The position numbers and the translations under genes were made by a program. A model generated the notes under the pieces. The model made no database searches. It was given only the letters and a program-made list of their open reading frames with translations, and had not been told where the DNA came from. A stretch of 64,000 bases of DNA from Sweltsa coloradensis (lineage: Eukaryota; Arthropoda; Insecta; Plecoptera; Chloroperlidae): positions 1-64,000 of the forward strand of contig JAMZAV010003230.1 of NCBI GenBank assembly GCA_024449915.1, written 5' to 3'. Shown here in pieces: positions 12,029-22,689 of this stretch; position 1 is the stretch's first letter, and each line of letters begins with the position of its first letter.

Positions 12029-13393
12029 GAGTGAGTGAGATACCATACAAAAGACAAAGCTCATTTCACTGCAGCTTTCAAATCCTGATCATTTTCCAAA
12101 AAAATGCCCCTCATTCCTTCCCCGCCGGAGTTTACACCACCTTTCCAGGTAGTTTTCGCTGTACACCCCTAGAGCAAAGTCCAGTAGAGCAATTATCTCC
12201 ATTCAAACTCGAGCACCGGGCCAGCAATTCAGTTTAGTGGATACGATAATGCGCTGCTTGTTCAGTTCCATTATTCAGGTTATCTGATAATTGCCATGCG
12301 GTAAAAATTTTATTGTGATAATAAAATTTAATTTTGTGTTTTGTATACCTGCTTTTTCTCTGTGAAATCAACACAATCGTAAACTATTTATGTTACTGTA
12401 TTTGTAATTTGTTCATCTTTCTCATGCTGATTATGTTTTTGATCATGTTTCTAAGACAAAAATGACCAGTTTCGCCGTAGTATTATAAAACGCGATTATA
12501 GATGCACCAGTACGAAGATAAGGGTGCTGGTTTCGAGTCCCAGTTGAGGATATCAAGCATAAACTTTCATAACAAGCAACATCTTCACACACAAAACCTA
12601 TTTAAAAATCATGTGTATTGCATTTAACATTTGCATTTGGTGCGTGAATTTGTTTCTATAAAAATATGTTGAATGCTATTTCGCAGTTCCTCATTGAAAT
12701 ATTCATGCATTGCTTTGGTGATCGATAATGAATTGCAGAAACCACCATGTAATTAAGGGAATTCACAGTGATTTAATATCACATTGCTCACAAATATATT
12801 ATTGGAAGTTCAAATTATTTATAGATTACGTGGTTTGGATGTTTTTCATTTGCCGGGCGGATGTCAGAAACTAAATTGCTGGATCTATGTTCAGTAGTCT
12901 GGGTACGTCGTATAACACATTGGAAAAAAAATGAATTAACAATGAAATGCACTTATAAATGCATATATTACATTGTTAATTATAGTCCTAACAGGTTTTG
13001 TTAAACGTAAATTGATTTCTTTTCGTAGTACAGAAAAAAAATCGTTTTTCATCAAATCCGGAGCTTTTTCTAAATTTCGCAAAACTTTTGATAATTTTCT
13101 ACTATTACGTATTTTTTTTGTAAATGTACTAGGCAATAAGACGGTAATTAAATACAGGTATAGCTATTATGTTTTGACATTCATTGTGCATGAAAGTTTG
13201 GCATTATTTTCGCTTAATTGGCCCAATTGTTCCAGGAAGACGGCAAATACACCGGTGACTTATCTCTCATCATATCTATGACTGTCCAAAACGGGGGGAA
13301 ATCGTTCTGGCGTTGGTGTAAACTCCGGCAGGAAGCACTATCTTAAATCCATTTTCACATATTTTTCATCCTAAAATGTAACCACACAATTAA
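12029..13393. other. Unassigned AT-rich region
   Basis: No gene or clear mobile element recognised. A segment at 12,495-12,560 has a B-box-like GGTTTCGAGTCCC and could be part of a tRNA-derived SINE, but no A box is convincing. Confidence 0.4.
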
Positions 13394-13513
13394 CGACAAA
13401 AGCCTGACTCACTAATGTAGTAAAATATTTAATAAATTACCAGCATCATTTAAATATTCTGATTCACTTTCACTGTTTAAATTGAAAATCAAATCTTTTC
13501 TTCTAAATGAAGC
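13394..13513 (+). pseudogene. LINE reverse-transcriptase C-terminal fragment
   Basis: Conceptual translation gives FNKLPASFKYSDSLSLFK, matching the end of the reverse transcriptase encoded at 19,105-21,072 (FNKLPASIKYSNSLTLFK). An in-frame stop follows DKSLTH. Only about 40 codons remain. The fragment is cut exactly where a MITE begins, so the MITE probably inserted into an older LINE copy. Confidence 0.75.
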
Positions 13514-14170
13514 TTAAAGGGATATTTACCCGCGAAACTAAAAAAAAACACAAAACATTTCATTCGGACTCACTAGTTATGAATTTAGGAATTAACAGAA
13601 TAACTACTGGCTACATCATGACCCTCCCAAAAAAGTCAAACATGACATTTTTCGATATAGGTCCCATTGGTTAACATCTCCCATAAGAAATAACATGGGA
13701 ACGATCTTTATGCGCCGTGACCTTGGAGGATTTTGATCCAAAAAAATATTGCCCATTATTGATGTACTCGAAAGCCTTTTCTGTAAGTTCTCTATATTCT
13801 GTTTAGTAATTTGGGCAAGTGGTTCTGTGACAAAATCCTGATTGCCAAGAATGGGTGTGATTTTGAAATGCATATTTTTGGGTGTTTGGGTGTATATTTC
13901 AAATTCCGTTTCAAGACACAATGTTATAAAGGGCCATTTTACATTAGTATGAGGCTCAAGTATCTATTTGGAATAGAAAAGAAGCAGGTTAAAGCCAATT
14001 TAAGAAATTGACCAAAACACCAATTTTTCCAAATTTCATGATTTTAAAAAAAATTGAAAAATTCGTTACAAATCACAATGAAAAGACAAACATGTTTTAA
14101 ACGGTCATTTCAGTGTAGTTACATGCTATAGTAAAGATTATGTGGTAAAAATAATTTTTTGGGCTAACCC
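13514..14170. mobile_element. MITE of about 650 bp, copy 1
   Basis: Starts TTAAAGGGATATTTACCC and ends in TTTTTTGGGCTAACCC. The interior matches the element at 37,815-38,463 throughout; shared phrases include CGTGACCTTGGAGGATTTTG and CTCCCATAAGAAATAAC. It has no transposase. A TTAA-type target is suggested by the ends of the second copy. The open frames on both strands here lack protein signatures. Confidence 0.78.
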
Positions 14171-14365
14171 ACATTGAATTTTTATATTTTATATGTTTGT
14201 TAAATATATTCTTCTTATGACAAATATGTCTTTAATATATCTTGAAAATGACCATAAATTTTCATCTCTATCTGACATATATTTTAAGTTTACAATATTA
14301 TATTTTCTTTCTTATTCTCTTGATAACTGGTGCTAAATCGGTTCAAAGACCAAGATGGTTTTTAA

Positions 14366-14396
14366 GTGTTGTTGTTGTTGTTGTTGTTGTTGTTGT
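14366..14396. repeat. Microsatellite (GTT)n
   Basis: About ten perfect GTT units. Confidence 0.95.
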
Positions 14397-15381
14397 AAAA
14401 ATGTGTATTTGTAAATTGTAAAATTTCATTTTTTACAAGAAATAATTGAGACTCGTACTCACGATCGGGCTTATTAGACGCACATTAAATTTACTATTAC
14501 TATTAGAATACCGTGTCATATTACAATCAAGTTGTTTGTAATTGTACCGTAAATTGCAATTTCCGAGCAATATATTCACGCATTTCAACAGTATATGACG
14601 TTAAAATACAAAAATTTATCGAGACTTGAACCAACAAGTCTGTCACGTCGAAAGCGGCATCAAATTCCCTCAATTGATGGTCGGTTGCACGGGCAAATAC
14701 ACTGTTTTCATGTTTTGTTTCGTGTTCGTGTTTTGTTTCATGTTTTTCATGGCCTGGAAGTGTCGACTTAAAAGTCGCCTGTACACAATAAAAAAGTAAC
14801 TTTTAAATACGTTATTTTATTTACGTTGTCTCAATGCCTATGAGTTCGTTACTTACGTAGACAGATTCAGTCATCAATAACAGCATGAAGGTTGATGGTG
14901 CTGTACCATGCATACTGACGAGAGCAAAACTACATAAATATCAAGAGAGAACGGTTATAAAAATAAATAAAATATTCTTTTTCGTTCGCAATTACGTGAG
15001 TTACAGTATTTCTCAGTGCACACGGACATTCTGGGATTTAATCCCCTCAGGTTTGTCTATTTTTTTTTAAATAAATAAAAAATTTAATTAAACCAAATCA
15101 AATAAGTTGTAAGTTGTAAGTTAAGTCAAATAATTTGCAATTACCCTCTCCGAGAGGAAGATTACGCCAAAACAAATTTTACAGCTTTATTTGTTGAGAC
15201 CATCGCTCGGTCGATTTTCGAGTATCAGGCGCACAGGGGTAACCGACACTAACGTAGGGTCTTAAGTTTTCATACGTTGGCAACAACGAAAAACCTTCTT
15301 CACAGTCCGCCCGAACGCTTCGTGCGCTCATTGGCCGACTTGTCTCAATGCCATTCGGCACCAAAAATAATATGACATCGT
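14397..15381. other. Unassigned region
   Basis: AT-rich, no gene recognised. The frame at 14,885-15,070 and the reverse one at 15,179-15,364 show no domain, and nothing suggests splicing. Confidence 0.4.
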
Positions 15382-16001
15382 GCCGACTTGGCTAACCTTT
15401 TCCCTCTCTGTCTGGCGTGGCGCGCGCACCATGCTAACCACGTCTCCGGATGCGCGCGCATCACATAATGTCTGCCGCGCAGTTCAAAGAAATAGTTAAC
15501 CCTAATTAATTTTAAAAGCGGGACATTATAATATTAGGTAAATAATATTCATTAAAGCGGACGTGAGGAAATAAAATAAAAAAAACTTCAAAACCTTAAC
15601 GTTTCTATTTAAAATATAAAGGACTTTTACCAGGAAAGGAGTTTTATTAATTATTATCAGAAAATAACAAAAACACCTACAAAACCTTTAACGTTTCTAT
15701 TTAAAATATAAAAATACCCGGAAGGAGTTCTATTAATTATTATTAAAAAATAAACAAAAATACCTTCAAAACCTTTAACGCTTCTATTTAAAATACAATG
15801 GCACAGATAATGGACTTCCAAAAAAAAACAAAAAAAAACACATCATCGGAGGTATGAACCAGCGAACCCTTCTTTCACAATCCCACCGTTACCACCCTGC
15901 TACAGCCAATGTGAACGATGCCCGCCTATAAACGTGTATAGTGGCACGCAAGCGAGCCGTGAGCGCGCGGTGGTGGGGGAAAAGGTTAGCAAAGTCGGGC
16001 C
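15382..16001 (+). mobile_element. TIR element with internal tandem repeats and a tRNA-like segment, copy 1
   Basis: Terminal inverted repeats of about 24 bp: GCCGACTTGGCTAACCTTTT at the left, AAAAGGTTAGCAAAGTCGGG at the right. An inverted partner lies at 33,611-34,056. The interior holds three near-copies of a unit of about 90 bp containing AACGTTTCTATTTAAAATAT (15,595, 15,690 and 15,775 approximately), where the partner has fewer. A minus-strand tRNA-like segment lies near 15,845-15,912. No transposase. Confidence 0.82.
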
Positions 16002-16603
16002 TAACGATTCACGCCACCAAAAAGCCCACTAGCGCGGCCCTGTTGGCGGAACGTAGAACCCTAGCAGTAGTAAATCATTCAGCTAGACACAGCGGCAAAT
16101 AACGTGGAAGAACGTGTAAGTAGATGTAACTAAAAAGTTGAGTTTTCGGCGTGATACGTTTTGTTTACGGATGTTGAACGTTGGAAATAAAATAAAGGAC
16201 ATATTGTGCTATGGTTATCACAAGAAAACAAAATTTTAAATGAAAGAATGGGGCCTGTAAGTGCACCATAAATGGACACCCTGACGCAAGGGTTTATGTC
16301 TCGAATGGTTAAGCATTGGCCTACATTTCTCTTTTAAAATACAACTCTTTACACTTAGATAAAACTTTTAAATTATCCTTGATCTCAATTTAAATTTCGG
16401 TATGGCCTCTAGCTTACATTTAAGTCCAGGGATAAAGTCCGAAAAATATAGTCAGATAACAGTGTGGTGTCACCCACTGAGTTTTCCCGTTTGTTTTGAT
16501 AGATTTATTATTGATTTATGTTCATTTTTTAATAAATATACTTACTGTTTTTTCCCGTCACCGCACTCATATTAAATCGCGTTTTAACAATTTCAGACAA
16601 TAA
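16002..16603. other. Unassigned region
   Basis: No coding or repeat landmark recognised. Confidence 0.35.
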
Positions 16604-17412
16604 TTGGACGAGCGTAGCGAGCGTAGCGAGCGAAGCGAAGATTCCATTTCACTACTTTGGAGAAAAAATCCGGAATGTTTGTTTTTTTGTCTGTTCTTTC
16701 TTTCTTTTCTTTCTTTCCTGTTTTTTGTCTGTTTGTTAACACGATTCCGGCTAAACCGATACACCGATTGCGATGAAATTTTTGGAGACCTTCGAAATCT
16801 CTGAACTTAGAACTGCCACGTTTTTGAGCGCCAATCGGAAAATTATTTCTCATGAAAATCGCCATTTTACGAATTTTTTTAATTTTTAAAATATTTCTTC
16901 GACTTATAACACCTACATGCTTTTAAATTTGATTTTAATGATTTTTTTACAAAACCTTTATTTTATGAATTAAGATATTCGTGTGAAAAATTTTAGCGCA
17001 ATCGAAAATTTATTTCTCATGAAAATCGAAATTTTACATGTTTTTTTTCTTTTTTTAAACAAGTCTTTGACTTATAACACCTACATGCTTTATTCTATTG
17101 TAATGAATTTTTTTACAGAACCTTAATTTTATGAATTAATATATTCTTGTAAAATTTTAGCGCAATCGAATAATTATTTCTAATGAAAATCGCAATTTTA
17201 CGATTTTTTCCTTTTTTAAAATCACGATGCATAAAAAAAATTAAAAAATAAAGCCAATTTTTTTATTTACATTTAATTGAATTTAAAAAAACTTTTTCGA
17301 CTTTGTAATAATTTTGTCACAGAACAACACAGAAAATCCTCATAACACATGGCAGCTCAATGCACCAATTACGCTCATCCAACAACGCGGGGGACTTAAG
17401 CGTTTTCCTAGT
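16604..17412 (+). repeat. Interspersed repeat with GTAGCGAGCG start, copy 1
   Basis: Starts TTGGACGAGCGTAGCGAGCG and ends GGACTTAAGCGTTTTCCTAG. Inside, a block with CTTATAACACCTACATGCTT and GAATTAATATATTC recurs two to three times. The same element is found at 43,619-44,385, in inverse at 44,386-44,964, and degraded at 2,489-3,300. The lysine-rich frames around 16,570-16,865 are not conserved between copies. Confidence 0.8.
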
Positions 17413-18940
17413 TTTAATTCATGCTTATGCCCAATATAGGCTAGCACACCGTTCACAATTATTACACATACAGGCCTACATAGCACATAGGCCTACATAG
17501 CACATAGGCCTACATTCAATTTGTTTCGTATGTGATGGGCTCCTCAAAATTACTACACTGTATAGTGCGTTTTTTATCAACAACAAAAAAGGTAGGCCTA
17601 TGTATAGTAATTAATTCGGAAAATTGTTTCAATTAACATTTTTCATAATAAATACCAATTTCTGCAGCCAAGTATTTTTAAAAGTTTCGTCATGTTCTGA
17701 ATAAAGCACACTTTGTCGATGATTAAAAATTTGACAACATCCAGATTATAGCATAGATGTAGGCCTAATTTATTGACATTTTCAGGAATATGATGAAAAT
17801 AATACAAGTTGTACTCTTTATTGTTATTACATTATCGCGGGAAAACTTTAAATATTGCACCTTGCACTTCAGCTGTTCAGTGTTATATCAATTTGTTGCA
17901 AAATATTTGTTGATACAACAAACAGACTCGTTTTACTAAAAAACTTAACATTCTAAATTCAAATTGGTAAAAATTTTCCTTGGACCAATACCAATTTCGG
18001 CGGGCAACTTTACTTATAGTAGTAATTAAATAATAAATGATCTGCTTATGAATTATTTTCTGGATATTCTTACGCTCAAACATAATAATATACCCAACTA
18101 TGATGATGATATTATTATATAATATTTTACATTTCATCCCTATCCCCTTCAGAAATATAGGAATAGGAAGGTTCAATTTTGGCTATAGTTGGCCTACCTA
18201 CGCAAATTCCTACTTGTGGTTGTATAAGAGCGTAACAATGCAAACCGTAGATGAAAAATACATCTTATTTAAAACGTGTGCGAGAAAGGTAAATGTTAGT
18301 GAACAGATCGGAAATAATCCCCGAATTGTCATAACCGGCGCGACTAACACACGTTAGCGCCATATACGCTCCAGCCCGGAATCACAATTACGCAGCCATG
18401 TTGTAAAGTAGCGCGCCGCAGTGCTGCGATCTACATGTCGATTTGGTGCCGAATAGGAAGGTAAATCATTCCCCTTCGAGCTATTTGGTCGACAAGACTT
18501 GTTCAAACAGAGGTTGTGCCGAATAGGCGCTACATGGAAGCAAGAAGAACACATACGATGCGCATTTGAGATTGCATTTATTTGCTGCATCCATATTGAT
18601 GATTTTAATTTGTCTTTTTGTCTATTAGTAGGTTACAGGTCACGATGCGTTGTCACGTATCGGTGGCGTGGTTAGGGGGGGGGGGGGGCGGACATAGGTT
18701 GTCGTATGACACATGATCAACGGAAAATGAAGCCTAGCACAAAATAAAATATAACGTCCTGAAAGAATTTACAAAGAAGAAACAATTTAAAATTGAATTT
18801 GTAAATTTTCACACACCAATTTCTCTATTTACATTCTTTAAAAAAAAAACATAATAACATACTCAAAATATACAAAAATTAAATTCAATACTTGTATCAC
18901 ATATAGTAAAATTACACGCGGAAATGTATTTGGATTAATT
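17413..18940. other. Unassigned region with a short GTAGGCCTA-type tandem
   Basis: CACATAGGCCTACATAG is repeated two to three times at about 17,475-17,515, and a 14-base G run lies at 18,676-18,690. No gene recognised. The open frames at 17,883-18,590 are AT-rich and lack domains. Confidence 0.45.
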
Positions 18941-18944
18941 ACAT

Positions 18945-21370
18945 TATGAAGGATGACATATCTTGATTAAATGACAACTGTTGATGACTGTTTTGGTGCT
19001 TTCCACTCGCGTTACGTAGCACTGTTTAATGTTGCCTTCCCTCTCACTAAGTACAGAATTAACAACAAACCCAAATCTAAAAATGGGTAACGCCTGAGGT
19101 CCGTTTGTCATCGGCAGATCTGCACCATATTCACTCTGCCTGTAAACGAAACCCAAACATTCCTGAACTCAAAACTGCTTACAATGTGAAAAAAAAGATT
19201 CACCCACGAAAAATAAAAGCTACTAAACGCCTCTTTCATAGCCAAATCATTTCAAACTCAAAGAATAAGTCTAAGACTACTTGGAGCATCATTAAAGCAG
19301 AAACCAGTTCTCTCAAACCATCTACAGACATAACTTTGTCAATTAATGGTAAAATAATAACAAATCCTAAACAAATAGCAGATGAGTTCAATACGTTTTT
19401 TAAAGAGTCAAGTTATCTACCGCCACCAAGTTCTTCCCCAATTTCATCATGCCAGACAAATCTCTCAATTTTTGTTTCACCTACAACTCCAATTGAAGTG
19501 GAACACACTATAAAAGGTATAAGTCCTAAATACTCATGTGGGTTTGATGACATTCCAAGTGCCATTATTGTCAAGACTGCCAAATTAATTAGCGAACCCC
19601 TCTGCCACATCATAAATATGTCTTTAGAACAAGGAACATTCCCATCTGTCTTAAAAAAGTCGATTGTTATCCCTATACACAAAAAAGGAGACATTCATAT
19701 TCCAAACAATTACCGACCCATCTCATTACTTTCATCATTTTTGAAAATCTTTGAACTCATCATGCAATCCCGCATTACCTCGTATTTCACTGAATTTGAT
19801 ATTCTTGATAACTGTCAACATGGCTTTCGTTCTAAGAGATCCACGACTACTGCTATTTTCTCATTTTTATCCTCCCTCTACTTGGCACTAGATAAGGGTG
19901 ACTCTGCCATTGGCCTTTTCGTTGACCTTAGCAAAGCATTTGACACTATTGATCATAAAATTCTTCTTGCAAAATTAACATCTTTAGGTATTAATGGACC
20001 TGCCCTAGGTTGGATCGACTCATTTTTATCGGACCGCACACAAGTTGTCAAAATCAAGGGAGCAACCTCTAGCGTACCAGTTCTATCTAATCCTCAAAAT
20101 GTACAAAACGGCGTCCCACAAGGTTCAGTTTTAGGACCTCTTTTCTTTATAGTATACATTAATGATCTACGTCAATTTCTACACATCAACAATACTATTC
20201 CTATTTGTGTTAAAGCGTTACTCACACTTTATGCTGATGACATCAATTCTTTACTTACGTCATCCAAGGAGACTACCTTGCAATTGACCAAAGCTGCTAA
20301 TTGTCAAGTTTCCCAAATGTTATCTTACAGTACAAATAATCGACTTGCTATTCAAACTAGTAAAACATTTTTCCTGAATTTCCGCACTGGTACTCGGCAA
20401 GTGCTCTCGAGTCCATTAATCCGTTTAGAGGGCCACAGTATACCAAGAGTAGTAACCACCAAAGTCCTTGGGCTGACCATAAGTGATTCGTTAGACTGGG
20501 GCCCCCATATTCAATCAATTGTTCCTCGCCTCCTGAGTGGATGTTTCATGCTCCGCAAACTGAAATTAATTGTTAACCCTCCCATACTTTCGATGGTATA
20601 TCATGCGTTTATCCATTCTCTTCTTTCCTATGGCATCATTTTTTGGGGTACATCACCTCACGCTAAACGTATTTTTATTATTCAAAAACGTGCTGTTAGG
20701 ATAATTGCTGGAATATCCAGAAGGCAATCATGCAAAGCACATTTCACAAATTTACGTATCCTCACACTAACATGTATGCTAATTATCTCTGCAGCAACTT
20801 TTGTATATTCCAATCCCGACCATTTTCCATTAAATAATACCCACCATTCCCATTTTACTAGATATAATACTAACATATTCATACCAAAATCAAGCCACAC
20901 TTTCTTTGACAAAAGCCCGACTCACGTTTGTAGTACAATATTTAATAAATTACCAGCTTCAATTAAATATTCCAACTCACTAACACTCTTTAAGCACAAA
21001 TTGAAAGAATTCCTTATAAATAAAGCTTATTACTCATTTAGAGAATTCCTAGATGACCATTGGACAATTTAACTTATTATTTTCACACTTCTCTCACACC
21101 ACTTTTTTTTCTCTCTTCACTTTGGCTATGATTTAAAAAATTGTAAAATGTATTCATGTAATATTATCTTATTTATTATGTATAATAACAAAATGCATTT
21201 GCATTGTTATTGATATTTTGTAGTATATTGTTATAACCATAATCTGTATTAATTGTACTTGTATTTTTTGTATTTATTTGTAATTTGTGTTTGTCCCATA
21301 TATATGCAATGCATATATCAGTGGAGTGAAATAAATAAATAAATAAATAAATAAAATAAAAAAATAAAAA
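18945..21370 (+). mobile_element. 5'-truncated non-LTR retrotransposon (LINE)
   Basis: Comprises part of the linker that normally follows the endonuclease, the reverse-transcriptase frame, a 3' UTR and an (AAATA)n/(TAAA)n tail at about 21,328-21,370. No apurinic endonuclease domain remains upstream, so the copy is truncated, as expected after incomplete target-primed reverse transcription. It lies on the sense strand upstream of the first recognised NRF exon. Confidence 0.85.
19105..21072 (+). CDS. Non-LTR retrotransposon reverse transcriptase (655 codons, 5'-truncated)
   Basis: RNA-directed DNA polymerase of a LINE, which copies element RNA at a nicked chromosomal target. The motifs appear in order: NYRPISLLSSFLKIFE, QHGFRSKRSTTTA, FVDLSKAFDTIDHKIL (first catalytic Asp), NGVPQGSVLGPLFF and the catalytic YADD, followed by thumb and C-terminal regions. 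The frame opens from an alternative TTG and has no natural ATG. The reading KWVTPEVRLSSADL continues 24 nt upstream before a stop, and a second frame before that (AFHSRYVALFNVAFPLTKYR) shows a frameshift near 19,075. Catalytic residues are intact, but the missing 5' end means it is unlikely to be autonomous. The clade is in the CR1/Jockey superfamily; I cannot name it more closely. Confidence 0.9.
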   Translation: MSSADLHHIHSACKRNPNIPELKTAYNVKKKIHPRKIKATKRLFHSQIISNSKNKSKTTWSIIKAETSSLKPSTDITLSINGKIITNPKQIADEFNTFFKESSYLPPPSSSPISSCQTNLSIFVSPTTPIEVEHTIKGISPKYSCGFDDIPSAIIVKTAKLISEPLCHIINMSLEQGTFPSVLKKSIVIPIHKKGDIHIPNNYRPISLLSSFLKIFELIMQSRITSYFTEFDILDNCQHGFRSKRSTTTAIFSFLSSLYLALDKGDSAIGLFVDLSKAFDTIDHKILLAKLTSLGINGPALGWIDSFLSDRTQVVKIKGATSSVPVLSNPQNVQNGVPQGSVLGPLFFIVYINDLRQFLHINNTIPICVKALLTLYADDINSLLTSSKETTLQLTKAANCQVSQMLSYSTNNRLAIQTSKTFFLNFRTGTRQVLSSPLIRLEGHSIPRVVTTKVLGLTISDSLDWGPHIQSIVPRLLSGCFMLRKLKLIVNPPILSMVYHAFIHSLLSYGIIFWGTSPHAKRIFIIQKRAVRIIAGISRRQSCKAHFTNLRILTLTCMLIISAATFVYSNPDHFPLNNTHHSHFTRYNTNIFIPKSSHTFFDKSPTHVCSTIFNKLPASIKYSNSLTLFKHKLKEFLINKAYYSFREFLDDHWTI

Positions 21371-21674
21371 TATATATAAAATTTTTAACTTAAATATAAA
21401 GAAAATATAATTTATTCTTGTGCAATTCATATATTGTACTTATTACTTATAAAAAAAGACCGTTCAAGCTTGAAGCCACGCGTACACAACTTTATGGTAA
21501 TAAATATTCGTTCAATGTGCTGATATTTTGATAATGCTTCCACATTTACTTCCCTTCAAGTAATGTGGGGAGAACCTCGGGCGCTGTATGCGGGCATAAA
21601 CCAGCTTACTGCAATACCCGCATTTACCGCTACACCGGTAATACCTGTCACTGACAAGCTCCTCCTGTTTGCAG

Positions 21675-21818
21675 TGCTGGACGCCTCCTCCAAGCTACCC
21701 GATGGCATCTTGCTAGGGAACCTCGTTCACCTAGGTAACTACGACGAGTGCCTCTCAGTGGAGAACGTCCCTCACCATCAGGGAGTCTTCAGCGGACGAC
21801 ACTGTACGGTCTCTCTCG
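21675..21818 (+). CDS. NRF-6-like gene, exon 1 of those found (NRF domain)
   Basis: Translates to LDASSKLPDGILLGNLVHLG, YDECLSV and GRHCTVSL, the opening of the NRF domain, where a 'D.S.K.P.G.L.GN....G.(Y/F)DECL' pattern is typical. The acceptor is CTCCTCCTGTTTGCAG at 21,659-21,674, with the exon starting TG and completing a codon begun upstream. The donor chosen is CG|GTAGCG after 21,818 (phase 1), which joins in frame to 29,283. An alternative donor after 21,808 (CG|GTCTCT) would join in frame to 29,306 and cannot be excluded. The open frame runs from 21,563 because the intron end is also open. No upstream exon with a signal peptide was found. Confidence 0.78.
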
Positions 21819-22286
21819 GTAGCGGGTTTTTCTCTAAGCTAAATTTTGAAACGAGGATGGAAAATTTTTACCAATTAAAGAACCTAAGTGGACGTCTCGC
21901 AGATTTATCAGTAAGTATGCAAATGTTGGCAAAAGTAAAACTCAGCAATGTTTTACATCCTTTTTTATTGCAAAAAACACCAGAAAACCCAAAACAGAGC
22001 AATTTTAAATAATTTTTAAACAGGCACACACAAGTGTTTAGAAAATAAAAAAACACAAAAAAAGGGACACTAACAACACGTAACAAACAACTACCATCAC
22101 CTCCACACGCGGCCATTTTCGAACTCACGACCCAGCGTAAACCAGTGATATCAACTACTATGAATTCCAAAATGAAATTTGATGCACAACTGACCGGAAA
22201 AGGCTTTAGTTGCCAGCACTTCAATTCATCATACCCCCCCCCCCATCCTCTATCGTTTCAGCCTACAAACAACACATCTAACGATA

Positions 22287-22661
22287 TCATCCATCATACA
22301 TCATACACTTTACACCCATGATTATCAAATGCCACAACATCTTTTCAGTTATTTTTGAAACAGTTAAAAGGTTTGTTGCTAAGGAAGGTACACGCATAAC
22401 ATTTTTAGGAACTGTTTCCTCAGAACACTTAAAGTTCGTAAGTATGTTGCCAACACCATTTGAAGAAATGTTACTGTTATCAGCAACAGTAATATCCTGA
22501 TTGTGATAGGAAAAATCAGTTATCCATTCTTTATTTGGAAACATGTGACATGTCGCTCCCGAATCGATAACCCAAGATTCCTTTGACACAGAGATCAGAA
22601 AAGCAACTGTTAGAAAGGTTGTAGGCTTATTTCTATTAAGTACCACTGTTATTGCTACCAC
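22287..22661 (-). pseudogene. Copia-type aspartic protease fragment
   Basis: Translation contains WVIDSGATCHMFPNKEWI, the Ty1/Copia protease signature with catalytic DSG, followed by the usual VADNSNISSNGVGNI and NLLTVSKI segments. The fragment ends near 22,287 without integrase or reverse transcriptase, so the element is 3'-truncated here. Its gag partner lies 4.4 kb away at 27,040-27,645 on the same strand, separated by a LINE and a foldback element, so the two are probably one interrupted Copia copy in intron 1. Confidence 0.82.
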
Positions 22662-22689
22662 TATAGATCTACCAACACCACAAAAGCCC

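Noticed and set aside
21868..22224. 118-residue minus-strand frame next to NRF exon 1
   Set aside because: Hydrophobic, low-complexity reading with no partner exons. The opposite strand carries the recognisable NRF exon.
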